DNA of 64,000 nucleotides from Alcanivorax sediminis. Lineage in GTDB: Bacteria > Pseudomonadota > Gammaproteobacteria > Pseudomonadales > Alcanivoracaceae. Numbering within the stretch: the stretch's first letter is position 1; each line of letters begins with the position of its first letter. Location of the stretch: positions 620,001-684,000 of the forward strand of contig NZ_WIRE01000001.1 in the NCBI RefSeq assembly GCF_009601165.1, written 5' to 3'. Position numbers and translations under genes: made by a program. The notes under the pieces are model-generated. The model ran no database searches and was not told the DNA's origin. It was given only the letters and a program-made list of their open reading frames with translations. Of this stretch, positions 44,788-53,493 are shown piece after piece.

Positions 44788-45924
44788 ATGAATGACTTGG
44801 AGAGTTCCATGGGGCGGGTGATAACGGGGGCAGTGGTGCTTCTGGCAATAGCGGCAGCGGCCTGGTGGCTGCTGGCCCCACAGGAAACACAGCGCGGGCA
44901 GCGTCCGCCCACGGCCGTGAATCTGGCCCCCAGTATAGAGCGCGACCTGGTCGATCAGGTGGAAGCCGTCGGCACCTCCCGCGCCGCCCAGGCGGTGGTG
45001 GTGTTGGCTGAAGTGCCCGGTCGTGTGGCGAAGATCCACTTTCAGCAAGGCCAGCAGGTGACCCGTGGCGCTTTGCTGGTGTCACTGGATGACCGTAATG
45101 CCCGTGCTGAACTGGCGCGCTCGGAAGCCGAGTATCAGCGTGCCCAGGATGACTTCCGCCGTGGTCAGCAGCTGGTGGAAAAGCGCGCCATCTCCGAATC
45201 CGAAGTGGACACTTTCCGCACTACCCTGGAATCCGCCCGCGCCAACCGCGATGCGGCAAGAGCCAACCTCAACGACCATGCCATTCGGGCGCCCTTTGCG
45301 GGTGTCGTCGGTCTTCGTCAGGTGGATGGCGGTGCCTATCTGCAAACCGGTGATGCCATTACCACACTGGATAGCCAAGGACATATCGAAGTGGATTTCC
45401 AGGTACCGGAACGTTACCTGGCCAGATTGGCCGTTGGTCTGCCAGTGCTGGCCAGCAACGATGCCTTTGCGGGTACCCGCTTTGAAGGCGCGATCAGCCA
45501 TCTGGATTCACGGGTCAACAGCAACAGCCGCACCCTGACGGTCCGGGCAAGATTGAACAATCCTGGTGACCGCATGCTCCCCGGGCAGTTCCTTCGTATT
45601 ACCGTGCAGCTGGCCAGGCGCTCAGCCCTGTTGGTGCCGGAGCAGGCCATCATTACCCAGGGTGCGCAGAGCTATGTATTTACCGTCGATAATGACAACA
45701 AGGCGGTGCGCCACCCGGTGACCCTGGGGGGGCGCCGCGATGGCTGGGTGGAAATCAGCAGTGGCCTGAGTGGTCAACCGGATGTGATTGTGAATGGCCA
45801 CAGCCGTCTTGGCAGCGGTCAGTCGGTGAACGTGATCGATAACCCTGAGGCGTTGTTGCCGGGGCAGCGGGCCCTTCTGGAAAAGAATCAGGCTGATGAT
45901 CAGGAAGAGAGTGCGGCCGCATGA
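44788..45924 (+). CDS. RND efflux periplasmic adaptor (membrane-fusion protein)
   Basis: A 378-residue protein. The N-terminal membrane anchor (V-I-T-G-A-V-V-L-L-A-I-A-A-A-A-W-W) is followed by the lipoyl-like segment (G-R-V-A-K-I-H-F-Q-Q-G-Q-Q-V), an alpha-hairpin rich in A/E/R (about 110-160), and the beta-barrel R-A-P-F-A-G-V-V-G-L-R-Q-V-D-G-G. It links the inner-membrane pump to an outer-membrane channel. No TolC-type gene is here. It overlaps the pump gene by 4 nt (ATGA). Confidence 0.93.
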   Translation: MNDLESSMGRVITGAVVLLAIAAAAWWLLAPQETQRGQRPPTAVNLAPSIERDLVDQVEAVGTSRAAQAVVVLAEVPGRVAKIHFQQGQQVTRGALLVSLDDRNARAELARSEAEYQRAQDDFRRGQQLVEKRAISESEVDTFRTTLESARANRDAARANLNDHAIRAPFAGVVGLRQVDGGAYLQTGDAITTLDSQGHIEVDFQVPERYLARLAVGLPVLASNDAFAGTRFEGAISHLDSRVNSNSRTLTVRARLNNPGDRMLPGQFLRITVQLARRSALLVPEQAIITQGAQSYVFTVDNDNKAVRHPVTLGGRRDGWVEISSGLSGQPDVIVNGHSRLGSGQSVNVIDNPEALLPGQRALLEKNQADDQEESAAA

Positions 45925-48900
45925 TTCTTTCTGATGTGTCGATCAAGCGCCCGGTATTCGCCACGGTAATCAGTTTGTTGATTGTGGTATTTGGTGTCAG
46001 CGCACTCATGAAACTGCCAGTGCGTGAATACCCGGATATTGATCCGCCGGAAGTGTCCGTGCAGGTGGATTATGCCGGTGCGGCACCGGAGGTGATCGAT
46101 ACCCAGATCGTGCAGGTGATTGAAGGCGCGCTGGCCGGGGTGGAAGGGGTGCGCAAGATCGAATCGCGCAGCCGGCTGGGTTCCGCCAGAACCACCGCCG
46201 AATTTACCCTGGATCGGGACGTGGATATCGCCGCCAACGATGTGCGCGATGCCGTTTCCCGTGTGCTTAACCGTTTGCCAGAAGAAGCGGATACGCCGGT
46301 CATCGCCAAGTCCGATGCTGATGCACGCCCCATTATCTGGGTGACCCTGACCAGTACCACGCTGGCGCCGCAGGAACTCACCGACTTTGCCGAGCGTTCC
46401 CTGGTGGATCGTTTCGCCGTGCTCGATGGCGTCTCCGAAGTCATCATCGGCGGTGAGCGTCGTTACGCCATGCGGGTATGGCTGGATCGTCAACGGATGG
46501 CCGCCAATCAGGTCACCGTTACGGATATCGAACAGGCCTTGCGCAGTAACAACGTGGAGCTTCCTGCCGGGAAACTGGAATCCCAATCACGTGGGTTTAC
46601 GGTGCGGGCGGACAATCGTCTGGATACCGTGGCGGCCTTTGAAAAGCTGGTGGTGCGCCGCACCGGTGATTATTTATTGCGGCTCGAAGATGTGGCGCGG
46701 GTGACCCTGGGGGTGGAAAACGACAGCTCGGTGTTGCGTGCCAATGGTCAGACCGCCATTGGGCTGGGAGTGGTCCGGCAGTCCAAGGCCAATACCGTAT
46801 CGGTGTCCGACCGGGTGCGCGAAGAAATTGTAGCAGTGCGAGAAAGCCTGCCCTCGGATATCAGCCTCGACATCAACTATGACGAGTCCCTTTTTATCCG
46901 GGCTTCCATCCGTGAGGTCCTGATCACCCTGGGGATTTCCGTGGCACTGGTGATCGCGGTGATCTTTGCCTTCCTGGGCAATCTGCGCGCGACCCTGATT
47001 CCGGCAGTGACCATCCCGGTGTCAGTGGTGGGGGCCTTTATCGGCTTCGGTGCTCTGGATTTCTCCGTGAACGTGCTTACCCTGCTGGCGTTGATTCTTG
47101 CCATTGGCCTGGTGGTGGATGATGCCATCGTCATGCTGGAAAACATCCAGCGACGTATCGATGAAGGGGAAAGCCGTCTGGTCGCGGCCTATCTGGGGGC
47201 ACGGCAGGTTGCCTTTGCGGTTGTTGCGACCACCCTGACGCTGGTGGCAGTGTTTGTGCCCATCTCGTTCATGGGCGGCAATGTGGGCCGTTTGTTTGGC
47301 GAGTTCGGTTTCACGCTCGCCTCAGCGGTGATCATCTCCAGCATAGTGGCCTTGAGCCTGGCGCCGATGTTGTGCTCTCGCTGGTTGCACCGGCACAGCA
47401 TCAAGGACAAGGAAGGCCAGGGTAGCTGGCTGGAGCGAGGTCTTTACCGGTTGAACCAGGGTTATGCTGCTGTGTTGGGGAAGGCGTTGAACACACCCTG
47501 GCCGTTGATTGCTGGCTGTGTATTGCTGTGTGTCTTCGCCTTCCTGTTGTTCCGTCAGCTGCCCCAGGAGCTGGCGCCCACAGAAGATCGCGGTGTGTTC
47601 ATCATTCCGGCCTCAGCGCCCCAGGGATCCACCATCGAGTACGGAGAACACCACAGCCGTTCACTGGAAAAAATCCTCATGCCGCTGGTGGAAAACGGAG
47701 AAGCTGAGCGCGTGTTGGCGATCATCGGCTTCCGCGGCGTGGCGGAGCGAGCGTTTACCATTGTGCGTCTGAAAGACTGGGAAGAGCGTGATCGCACCCA
47801 GCAGGAGATCGTCAACAGTATCCGCGGGCCCGTGTCTCAAGTGACCGGACTGCGTGCCTTCCCGGTGAATCCCCCTGGGTTGGGGCAGAGCCCGTTCAAT
47901 CAGTCGCTGGAAGTGGTGGTGGCCGGGCCGGATTACGAACAGGTGAAGGCCTGGAGCGAGATCCTCATGGAGGGGATGCGCGACAACCCCAACCTGACCA
48001 GTATCGATACGGACTTTGAACAGACCCAGCCGCAGCTCGATGTGTCGCTTAACCGTGAGCGAGCGGCAGATCTGGGTATCACTGCCACGGATGTGGGGGA
48101 AACCCTGCAGGCCATGTTCGCCACCCTGACGGCGTCCACCTATGTGGATCGCGGCCGGGAGTACGACGTGATTCTTGAGGCCGAAGAGGGTGCCAGTCAG
48201 GGGCCGGAAGATGTGCTGCCGATTTACCTGCGTAGCGACAGTGGCCAGCTGGTACCGTTCTCCAGTGTGGTGGAATTGACCACCACCGGCGACTCGCCTG
48301 AATTGCGCAGGATTGACCGGCTACCGGCCATCACCCTGTCAGCCAATCTGGCGGAGGGGTACGACATGGCCAGCGCCATGAACTATATCGAGAGCAAGGC
48401 GGAGGAAACGCTGCCGCTGGATGCTCGTATTGGCTACAAGGGCACTGCGGAGGAATTGCAGCGCTCCTCCTCGGCGATTCTGGTGACGTTCTCGCTGGCA
48501 ATCGTGATCGTTTTTCTGGTGCTGGCAGCCCAGTTTGAAAGCTGGATTCATCCGCTGATAATCATGCTCACCGTACCACTGGCGCTGGCTGGTGCGGTGG
48601 TGGCCATGAGTGTCACCGGTGACAGCCTTAACATCTACAGCCAGATCGGCATGATCATGTTGCTGGGATTGATGGCCAAGAACGGTATCCTGATCGTGGA
48701 GTTTGCCAACCAGCTGCGTGATCAGGGACGCAGCGTCAAAGAGGCGATCTACGAAGGGGCCATCGTGCGTTTTCGTCCGGTACTGATGACCGGGGTATCC
48801 ACCATCTTTGGAGCCATACCTCTGGTGCTGGCCACGGGGGCCGGCGCGGAAAGCCGTTTCACCATTGGTGTTGTTATCCTCGGCGGCCTGCTGTTCGCCA

Positions 48901-49013
48901 CCGTGCTCACCCTGTTCGTGATTCCGGTGTTGTACCAGTGGCTGGCACCCTATGCGTCGCCCGCAGATGCAGTGAAGCAGCAACTGGACAAGGAACTGCC
49001 GAATAACCAATGA
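45921..49013 (+). CDS. RND multidrug/solvent efflux permease (HAE1-like)
   Basis: A 1030-residue, 12-helix resistance-nodulation-cell-division transporter. It begins M-I-L-S-D-V-S-I-K-R-P-V-F-A. The proton-relay D-D-A-I-V-M-L-E-N-I is in helix 4, the two large periplasmic loops are present, and the M-L-L-G-L-M-A-K-N-G-I-L-I motif is in helix 10. It exports hydrophobic compounds using the proton gradient, which could be useful in hydrocarbon or surfactant exposure; this is inferred. Co-translated with the adaptor. Confidence 0.95.
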   Translation: MILSDVSIKRPVFATVISLLIVVFGVSALMKLPVREYPDIDPPEVSVQVDYAGAAPEVIDTQIVQVIEGALAGVEGVRKIESRSRLGSARTTAEFTLDRDVDIAANDVRDAVSRVLNRLPEEADTPVIAKSDADARPIIWVTLTSTTLAPQELTDFAERSLVDRFAVLDGVSEVIIGGERRYAMRVWLDRQRMAANQVTVTDIEQALRSNNVELPAGKLESQSRGFTVRADNRLDTVAAFEKLVVRRTGDYLLRLEDVARVTLGVENDSSVLRANGQTAIGLGVVRQSKANTVSVSDRVREEIVAVRESLPSDISLDINYDESLFIRASIREVLITLGISVALVIAVIFAFLGNLRATLIPAVTIPVSVVGAFIGFGALDFSVNVLTLLALILAIGLVVDDAIVMLENIQRRIDEGESRLVAAYLGARQVAFAVVATTLTLVAVFVPISFMGGNVGRLFGEFGFTLASAVIISSIVALSLAPMLCSRWLHRHSIKDKEGQGSWLERGLYRLNQGYAAVLGKALNTPWPLIAGCVLLCVFAFLLFRQLPQELAPTEDRGVFIIPASAPQGSTIEYGEHHSRSLEKILMPLVENGEAERVLAIIGFRGVAERAFTIVRLKDWEERDRTQQEIVNSIRGPVSQVTGLRAFPVNPPGLGQSPFNQSLEVVVAGPDYEQVKAWSEILMEGMRDNPNLTSIDTDFEQTQPQLDVSLNRERAADLGITATDVGETLQAMFATLTASTYVDRGREYDVILEAEEGASQGPEDVLPIYLRSDSGQLVPFSSVVELTTTGDSPELRRIDRLPAITLSANLAEGYDMASAMNYIESKAEETLPLDARIGYKGTAEELQRSSSAILVTFSLAIVIVFLVLAAQFESWIHPLIIMLTVPLALAGAVVAMSVTGDSLNIYSQIGMIMLLGLMAKNGILIVEFANQLRDQGRSVKEAIYEGAIVRFRPVLMTGVSTIFGAIPLVLATGAGAESRFTIGVVILGGLLFATVLTLFVIPVLYQWLAPYASPADAVKQQLDKELPNNQ

Positions 49014-49086
49014 CGTTGTCGCAGAAGCCTTGTTCATGCTCTTGTCACGGTGACTGGCGCGATCACCGATAGAGAGAAGCAAGCCA

Positions 49087-49161
49087 GGAGTTTCGGGTTA
49101 CGAAAACCAAAGGGTGTGTTAGCGCCTCTTTTGCCTTTCGAAACTCGTTACTCACAACTCG
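49087..49161. repeat. heptad-armed inverted element, family B copy 4 (opposite orientation)
   Basis: The left arm is GGAGTTT CGGGTTA CGAAAACCAAA (49087-49111). The right arm is TTTTGCCTTTCG AAACTCG TTACTCA CAACTCG (49129-49161). The asymmetric core (CGAAAACC on the left, CGAAAGGCAAAA read from the right) is the reverse of copies 1 and 3. Confidence 0.75.
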
Positions 49162-49253
49162 ACGCTGCGTTCACTGTGCCGTCACGGAGCGCAGCGAAGG
49201 TGGATGCTTTTGTGGGAGACTCAGCTTGCCGAGCAAATGGCTGCGGATATCTA

Positions 49254-49407
49254 CGAGCAGCAAGCTTCAAGTTACAACGCGAGGCAAGGTTGTTGCTACA
49301 CTACATCCATCGATTCCGCACCCAAGCGTGTGGTCGCGGACATGGCCCTGGAAGGGATGAAAACGTTTATCGCGCAATGAAGCTTGTAGCTTGAGGCTTG
49401 CAGCTGA
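49254..49407. repeat. heptad-armed inverted element, family A copy 2
   Basis: The left arm is CGAGCAG CAAGCTT CAAGTTA CAACGCG (49254-49281). The right arm begins CGCGCAA at 49371 and ends TAGCTTG AGGCTTG CAGCTGA (49387-49407), finishing five bases before the start codon at 49412. The segment between the arms has no gene. Confidence 0.72.
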
Positions 49408-49411
49408 ATTC

Positions 49412-50077
49412 ATGACTGATTACCAACTGATCCGCAGCAAACGTCGTAGCCTGGAATTGCGCGTCCTGGAAGATGGGCGGGTGCAGGTGCGTGCGCCGCA
49501 GCGGGCACCCGTGCGCATGGTGCAGGCATTTGTGGATAGTCGTCGTCAGTGGATCGCGGATCAGCAGCAACGCCAGGCCAGCCGGCCACGCCAACGTTGG
49601 CAGGACGGGGCGAAGCTGGCCTGGCGCGGTGAATGCCTGCAGATGGATGTGTGTGAAGGACGCACCCGGGTGACGCTCAGTGGACCTTACCTGTCTGTTC
49701 GGGTGAGTGACCCGGAGGACGAAGCGGCAGTGCGCGCTGCTGTGGAAAGCTGGATGCGGCGACAGGCCAAACCCGTTTTTGAAGACAGTATCGCGCGACA
49801 GTTTGACTGGTTCGAGCAACAAGGTTTCGCGCTGCCCACGTTGCGTATCAAGAAGATGCGCACTCGCTGGGGGTCACTCTCCGCCCGCGGCTATATCAAC
49901 CTCAACATGGCTCTGCTGCACTACCCACCTGAAGCGCTGGACTATGTGGTGATGCACGAGCTCTGCCATCTCAAGCACATGGATCACGGCCCTGGCTTTC
50001 ACGGGCTCATGGACGCCCGCATGCCCGACTGGCGCGAACGAAAGGCCATCCTCGAGCAACCCCTGTTCCAGCCGTGA
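49412..50077 (+). CDS. YgjP-like M48-type metalloprotease (DUF45)
   Basis: A 221-residue protein. The C-terminal zinc-peptidase motif is H-E-L-C-H (HExxH) in Y-V-V-M-H-E-L-C-H-L-K-H. A third His lies further on in F-H-G-L-M-D. The R-T-R-W-G-S-L-S-A-R-G-Y-I-N-L-N strand is the DUF45/YgjP signature. Cytoplasmic; substrate unknown. The start at 49412 directly follows a family-A repeat arm, which leaves almost no room for a Shine-Dalgarno site, so the upstream in-frame ATG at 49391 is possible. Confidence 0.88.
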   Translation: MTDYQLIRSKRRSLELRVLEDGRVQVRAPQRAPVRMVQAFVDSRRQWIADQQQRQASRPRQRWQDGAKLAWRGECLQMDVCEGRTRVTLSGPYLSVRVSDPEDEAAVRAAVESWMRRQAKPVFEDSIARQFDWFEQQGFALPTLRIKKMRTRWGSLSARGYINLNMALLHYPPEALDYVVMHELCHLKHMDHGPGFHGLMDARMPDWRERKAILEQPLFQP

Positions 50078-50092
50078 GAGGATAACACCCGC

Positions 50093-50120
50093 TGTAGGAG
50101 CGGCGCTCCTGCAGCAGGAT
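50093..50120 (+). repeat. GTAG-type REP sequence
   Basis: TGTAGGAGC head followed by a GGCGCTCCTGCAGCAGGAT hairpin-like tail, 16 bp after the metalloprotease gene. Confidence 0.55.
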
Positions 50121-50142
50121 GGATGCTTTGTTGATGAGGCTG

Positions 50143-50178
50143 ACACAAAAAAACCCGCCGAAGCGGGTTTTTTTGTGT
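50143..50178. terminator. bidirectional terminator (metalloprotease / csp)
   Basis: ACACAAAAAAACCCGC (50143-50158) pairs perfectly with GCGGGTTTTTTTGTGT (50163-50178) around a CGAA loop. T-runs lie on both strands between two convergent genes. Confidence 0.93.
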
Positions 50179-50191
50179 GCCGGAGCAGTGC

Positions 50192-50395
50192 TTATTCAGC
50201 AACTACGTTGGCAGCCTGAGGACCTTTCGGGCCCTGCTGGATCTCGAAGGAAACCTTCTGACCCTCGGCCAGGGTTTTGAAGCCTGAGCCAGTGATTGCA
50301 CTGAAATGAACGAATACGTCCGCACCACCATCGTCCTGGGAAATGAAACCAAAACCCTTGGACTCGTTGAACCACTTCACAGTACCAGTAGCCAT
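50192..50395 (-). CDS. csp: cold-shock family RNA chaperone
   Basis: A 67-residue protein, [21 protein letters not shown]-1 is K-G-F-G-F-I and RNP-2 is V-F-V-H-F. It binds single-stranded RNA/DNA and opens structure. The gene has about 100 bp or more of untranslated leader upstream (50396 onward), as is common for csp genes, which use the leader for temperature control. It is followed by the strong terminator at 50143. Confidence 0.95.
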   Translation of the reverse strand: MATGTVKWFNESKGFGFISQDDGGADVFVHFSAITGSGFKTLAEGQKVSFEIQQGPKGPQAANVVAE

Positions 50396-50589
50396 GTGAA
50401 TCTATACCTCAAAATCTATTACTTAGGGTGTTGCTTGCAAACCATGATGGGGGTGTTCGGAGACAACTTCAGCTTCACGCAGGGAAGGCAACTACCAACA
50501 CAAACTCCGGCCATAATTCGCAGCCACCTCTGACTCTACTCCCCTTTTTCGGCCACCGCCACCCCTTTTTATTGACCGTTATCAGGCGC

Positions 50590-51477
50590 TTATAAGGGAC
50601 TCGTCACAAATCTGACAGACATGTCGTGACACTCTCCGGCGGCCAAAAAAAGGGCATTATCAAGCACGCGAGCCGTTTCGATGCACACCATGCGTTGCCA
50701 GGCATCGTCGGCAAACTGACTGAGTCGCTGGCTCTTATCAATCCACGGATTCCAGACCACCGCAGACTCGCTGCCGGAGACAGACAGCGTGATGCGGCGC
50801 TGCCATTCCGGATCATCAATATGCAGGGTGTGACCGAGTTGCAGATAGAGTCGGTCCGTTTCTTCGCGAAAGGTGAGCGGGCCGCTTTGCCGATGGCTGT
50901 GCCAGTTATCCATGGCATCCACATAGGGGCAGAGGTCGAGTCCCTGCAGCGTGACCTGACGAATGTCGCTGACGGCGAAGTAACTGTGCAGCGCCTGCGT
51001 CAGTGCCATCGGCTCCTCTCCCTGATTATGGTTTTCCAGGCTCAGGGTCAGGGCGTTATCCAGAATGATCTTCAGAGTAAGCTGGACAGCAGGGCAGCTC
51101 TCTGGAAGCGAGTCGGGATCCGGCTGAAAAGCCAGTTCGATCTGTTCCGGGCTTTGTCGCGTGTGAACCAGAGTCCAGGGAAGGGCACGCACCAGCCCAT
51201 GGGCTGGTGGATCAGGTTGAGTGTATTGCTGGCGGACGGTTTCCGGGTTGAAGGCCAGCCCTCCAAACCACGGCCAGCACACCGGGACGCCACCTCGAAT
51301 ACCCTGCCCGTGATGGTACTGCGCCTTTTCACTCAGCCAGAGCACTGGCGGTTCGTTATCAAGACGATACTCCAGCACCTGAGCGCCTTGCTCGGCAATC
51401 ACCAGGGTCTGGCCACGATGGCGCACCTGCCAGCAGGCCAGTTCGCCGCGAGTGATTTGAGTCAGTCCGGTCGGCAT
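50590..51477 (-). CDS. D-hexose-6-phosphate mutarotase (YeaD-like)
   Basis: A 295-residue aldose-1-epimerase-fold protein of the glucose-6-phosphate 1-epimerase group. The conserved A-L-H-S-Y-F-A-V-S-D motif (catalytic His) and V-W-N-P-W near the C-terminus are present, with G-I-R-G-G-V-P-V-C-W-P-W-F-G in the first half. It interconverts alpha and beta anomers of hexose-6-phosphates. Monocistronic. A half family-B heptad repeat lies just upstream at 51502. Confidence 0.9.
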   Translation of the reverse strand: MPTGLTQITRGELACWQVRHRGQTLVIAEQGAQVLEYRLDNEPPVLWLSEKAQYHHGQGIRGGVPVCWPWFGGLAFNPETVRQQYTQPDPPAHGLVRALPWTLVHTRQSPEQIELAFQPDPDSLPESCPAVQLTLKIILDNALTLSLENHNQGEEPMALTQALHSYFAVSDIRQVTLQGLDLCPYVDAMDNWHSHRQSGPLTFREETDRLYLQLGHTLHIDDPEWQRRITLSVSGSESAVVWNPWIDKSQRLSQFADDAWQRMVCIETARVLDNALFLAAGECHDMSVRFVTSPL

Positions 51478-51501
51478 GGTTCATCCTTGATCATCACTGT
51501 G

Positions 51502-51534
51502 CGAGTTGCGAGTTGCGAGTTTCGAAAGTCAAAA
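51502..51534 (+). repeat. half element of family B (single arm)
   Basis: CGAGTTG CGAGTTG CGAGTTT CGAAAGTCAAAA is present. The expected inverted right arm is absent; a REP-like sequence takes its place at 51555-51579. Confidence 0.7.
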
Positions 51535-51554
51535 CACGCATGTGAGCCATTCAC

Positions 51555-51579
51555 TGTGGGAGCTTGCCAGCAAGCGATC
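51555..51579 (+). repeat. REP-like sequence
   Basis: TGTGGGAGCTTGCCAGCAAGCGATC has a GGGAGC head and a CTTGC/GCAAG hairpin. It is a variant of the GTAG-type REP of this window. Confidence 0.55.
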
Positions 51580-51637
51580 AGAGCGTGTTGAGGCTCCAAT
51601 GCGTGCAGGCATACTCAAAGGGTACAAAGAGCGCCTA

Positions 51638-51679
51638 TGGCTTTTGGCGTCCAGCCTCAGGCGCCTGGCGTCCAGCGTC
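51638..51679 (-). repeat. heptad repeat, family C, after the wax ester synthase gene
   Basis: Six heptads, in exact 7-bp register, end at the base directly before the stop codon. On the coding strand: TAG, then GACGCTG GACGCCA GGCGCCT GAGGCTG GACGCCA AAAGCCA. It is the clearest copy of family C. Confidence 0.75.
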
Positions 51680-53053
51680 CTACTTGATCCCCGCCGCAAT
51701 CTCCAGCTCACGGATGGACTGCTCCAGGTAGTCCAGCAAACGCTGCATGGACGGCAGGGTCCGGCGGCAGGCGATCAGACCGAATTCCAGCTGGTCTACG
51801 TAGCTGGTCAGGGTGATGTTGAGGGCAATCCGGTCCAGCGCGATGGACACCGGGTACATCCCCTTCAGTTCTGCGCCGTTCCAGTACAGGGGCTGCTTGG
51901 GGCCCGGAACATTGGAGATGACCACATTAAAGGCACGCCACTTCGGGGCCAGACCGGTCAACAGGTTGAGGCCGGTGGGGGCCATGGTCAGGGCTGTGAA
52001 GTTGAGGATTTCCTCGGGGCTCATCTGGGAGAAGCGCTGTTTGGCCTCTTCAATGGAGTTGTGCACCACACGGATACGGTTGGCCGGATCACAGATATGG
52101 GTCCCCAGGTTCGCCAGAATCATGCCGATCTGGTTGCCTTCGGCACTGTCATCCTGACGCAGGCTCATGGGCACCATGGCAATCAATGGCTCGTCAGGAA
52201 GGGCATTCTGGCTGATCAGGTATTCGCGCAGGGCGTGGCCACACATGGCCAGCACCACGGTATTGACGGTGCAACCGAACGCATTGGCGATGGCTTTCAG
52301 GCGGGAGAGACTGTAGCTCTGGGCAGCAAACCGGCGGGAACCGGTAATGCTTTCATTGAGGATGGTGTCGGGGGCCTGGAAGATGGAGACATAATTCTCA
52401 TCTTTCTTGGCTTTCTGGCTGACCTTGTAAATCTCGCGAGCCAGAGCAGGAACGGTGGCCGCCTGTTTGCTCAGGCCTGCACCCAGGCGGGCCAGGCTGG
52501 AGGCCACATCCACCGGATTGCTGGGCAGCGAGCGTCCGCGCTTTTTCGTTTGGTATGCCCATACCGGCGGCAGGTCCCGCTCTTCAGGATCGGTGGACAA
52601 TGCGCGCATACCCAGGCGCATGGCCGAGATGCCGTCCACCACGGAATGATGGATCTTGGTATAAAGGGCGAACTGTCGGCCACGGATACCTTCAATCAGG
52701 TGGGTTTCCCACAGCGGGCGTTCGCGATCCATCAGGTTGGAGTGCTCTGCGGAAACCAGCGAGAGCAGCTCACGGATACGACCGGGTTTTGGCAAGGCCT
52801 CGTGGCGCAGGTGATGGTCGATATCGAACTGCTTGTCTTCAGTCCAGTAATACTGACCCAGGCGACGGGTCAGTTTCTGGTTGAACGGTGCTACCGGGCT
52901 GCTGTACTCACGCATCTGCTCTGCTAGTTCACTGACATATTTGGGGCCGGCGCCTTCAGGGAAGTGGAACAATTGCAGACCGCCTACATGCATGGGCTGC
53001 TGGCGTTTCTCGAGCCACAAGAACAACTGATCCACTGGGCTTAGCGCTTTCAT
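51680..53053 (-). CDS. atfA: wax ester synthase / acyl-CoA:diacylglycerol acyltransferase
   Basis: 457 residues from the ATG at 53053 (M-K-A-L-S-P-V-D-Q-L-F-L-W). That is the same length as A. borkumensis AtfA1 and very similar from memory. The catalytic H135-H-x-x-x-D140-G motif is H-H-S-V-V-D-G, and the C-terminal N-V-V-I-S-N-V-P-G-P conserved block is intact. The enzyme joins acyl-CoA to fatty alcohols or diacylglycerol to store wax ester or triacylglycerol at the membrane. It is divergent from isocitrate lyase. A longer in-frame reading to 53137 is unlikely. Confidence 0.96.
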   Translation of the reverse strand: MKALSPVDQLFLWLEKRQQPMHVGGLQLFHFPEGAGPKYVSELAEQMREYSSPVAPFNQKLTRRLGQYYWTEDKQFDIDHHLRHEALPKPGRIRELLSLVSAEHSNLMDRERPLWETHLIEGIRGRQFALYTKIHHSVVDGISAMRLGMRALSTDPEERDLPPVWAYQTKKRGRSLPSNPVDVASSLARLGAGLSKQAATVPALAREIYKVSQKAKKDENYVSIFQAPDTILNESITGSRRFAAQSYSLSRLKAIANAFGCTVNTVVLAMCGHALREYLISQNALPDEPLIAMVPMSLRQDDSAEGNQIGMILANLGTHICDPANRIRVVHNSIEEAKQRFSQMSPEEILNFTALTMAPTGLNLLTGLAPKWRAFNVVISNVPGPKQPLYWNGAELKGMYPVSIALDRIALNITLTSYVDQLEFGLIACRRTLPSMQRLLDYLEQSIRELEIAAGIK

Positions 53054-53334
53054 AAAGTCCGGTTCCTTTTCACTTATCGTTATTCCATCTACAAACTGTT
53101 TACAGTGTTCAAGAGTGAAATGCACTCTCCATGCCAACCCTGCAGGGCTTTTTCATCACTGTGCAGAGCGGATCATAGTAGCAAAGGGGCAAGAGGGTCA
53201 CTGTGTGTGGGGTGTAAAAATGGCGTCGTTTGAGTGAATGGTTCTGGCTGTCACAGTGGCCGCTGTCATTGAAGGAAATTCAGCGAAACGCCCTGTACTA
53301 GGGGTGACGCAGTGGTCAGATCACTGGATCTTGT

Positions 53335-53353
53335 GTATTCACACTGTGAATAC
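53335..53353. promoter_or_regulatory. perfect 19-bp palindrome upstream of aceA
   Basis: GTATTCACA-C-TGTGAATAC has arms with no mismatch. It lies 141 bp before the aceA start, in the divergent atfA-aceA region. It has the shape of a dimeric regulator operator; which protein binds is unknown. A second palindrome, CATGTCATGACATG (53423-53436), lies closer to the gene. Confidence 0.6.
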
Positions 53354-53493
53354 CGAAAATAGATCATATTGATTATGTTTATGGGTTGCCGGGGACTAGA
53401 ATGCGCTGCATCGGTAGGCCGGCATGTCATGACATGAACAGGGTTGCTCCTCCCCGGCCTCGATAAACCAATTTCATATATCAGAGGTTCACC

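Noticed and set aside
49050..49394. Plus-strand reading frame across the repeats before the metalloprotease gene
   Set aside because: Made of family A and B repeat arms; no protein character.
51506..52927. Plus-strand reading frame opposite the wax ester synthase
   Set aside because: Antisense shadow of atfA, low-complexity protein, no start signal.
53087..53105. ACAAACTGTTTACA upstream of atfA as a PsrA/FadR-type box
   Set aside because: Half-site spacing does not match the PsrA consensus and the palindrome is imperfect.
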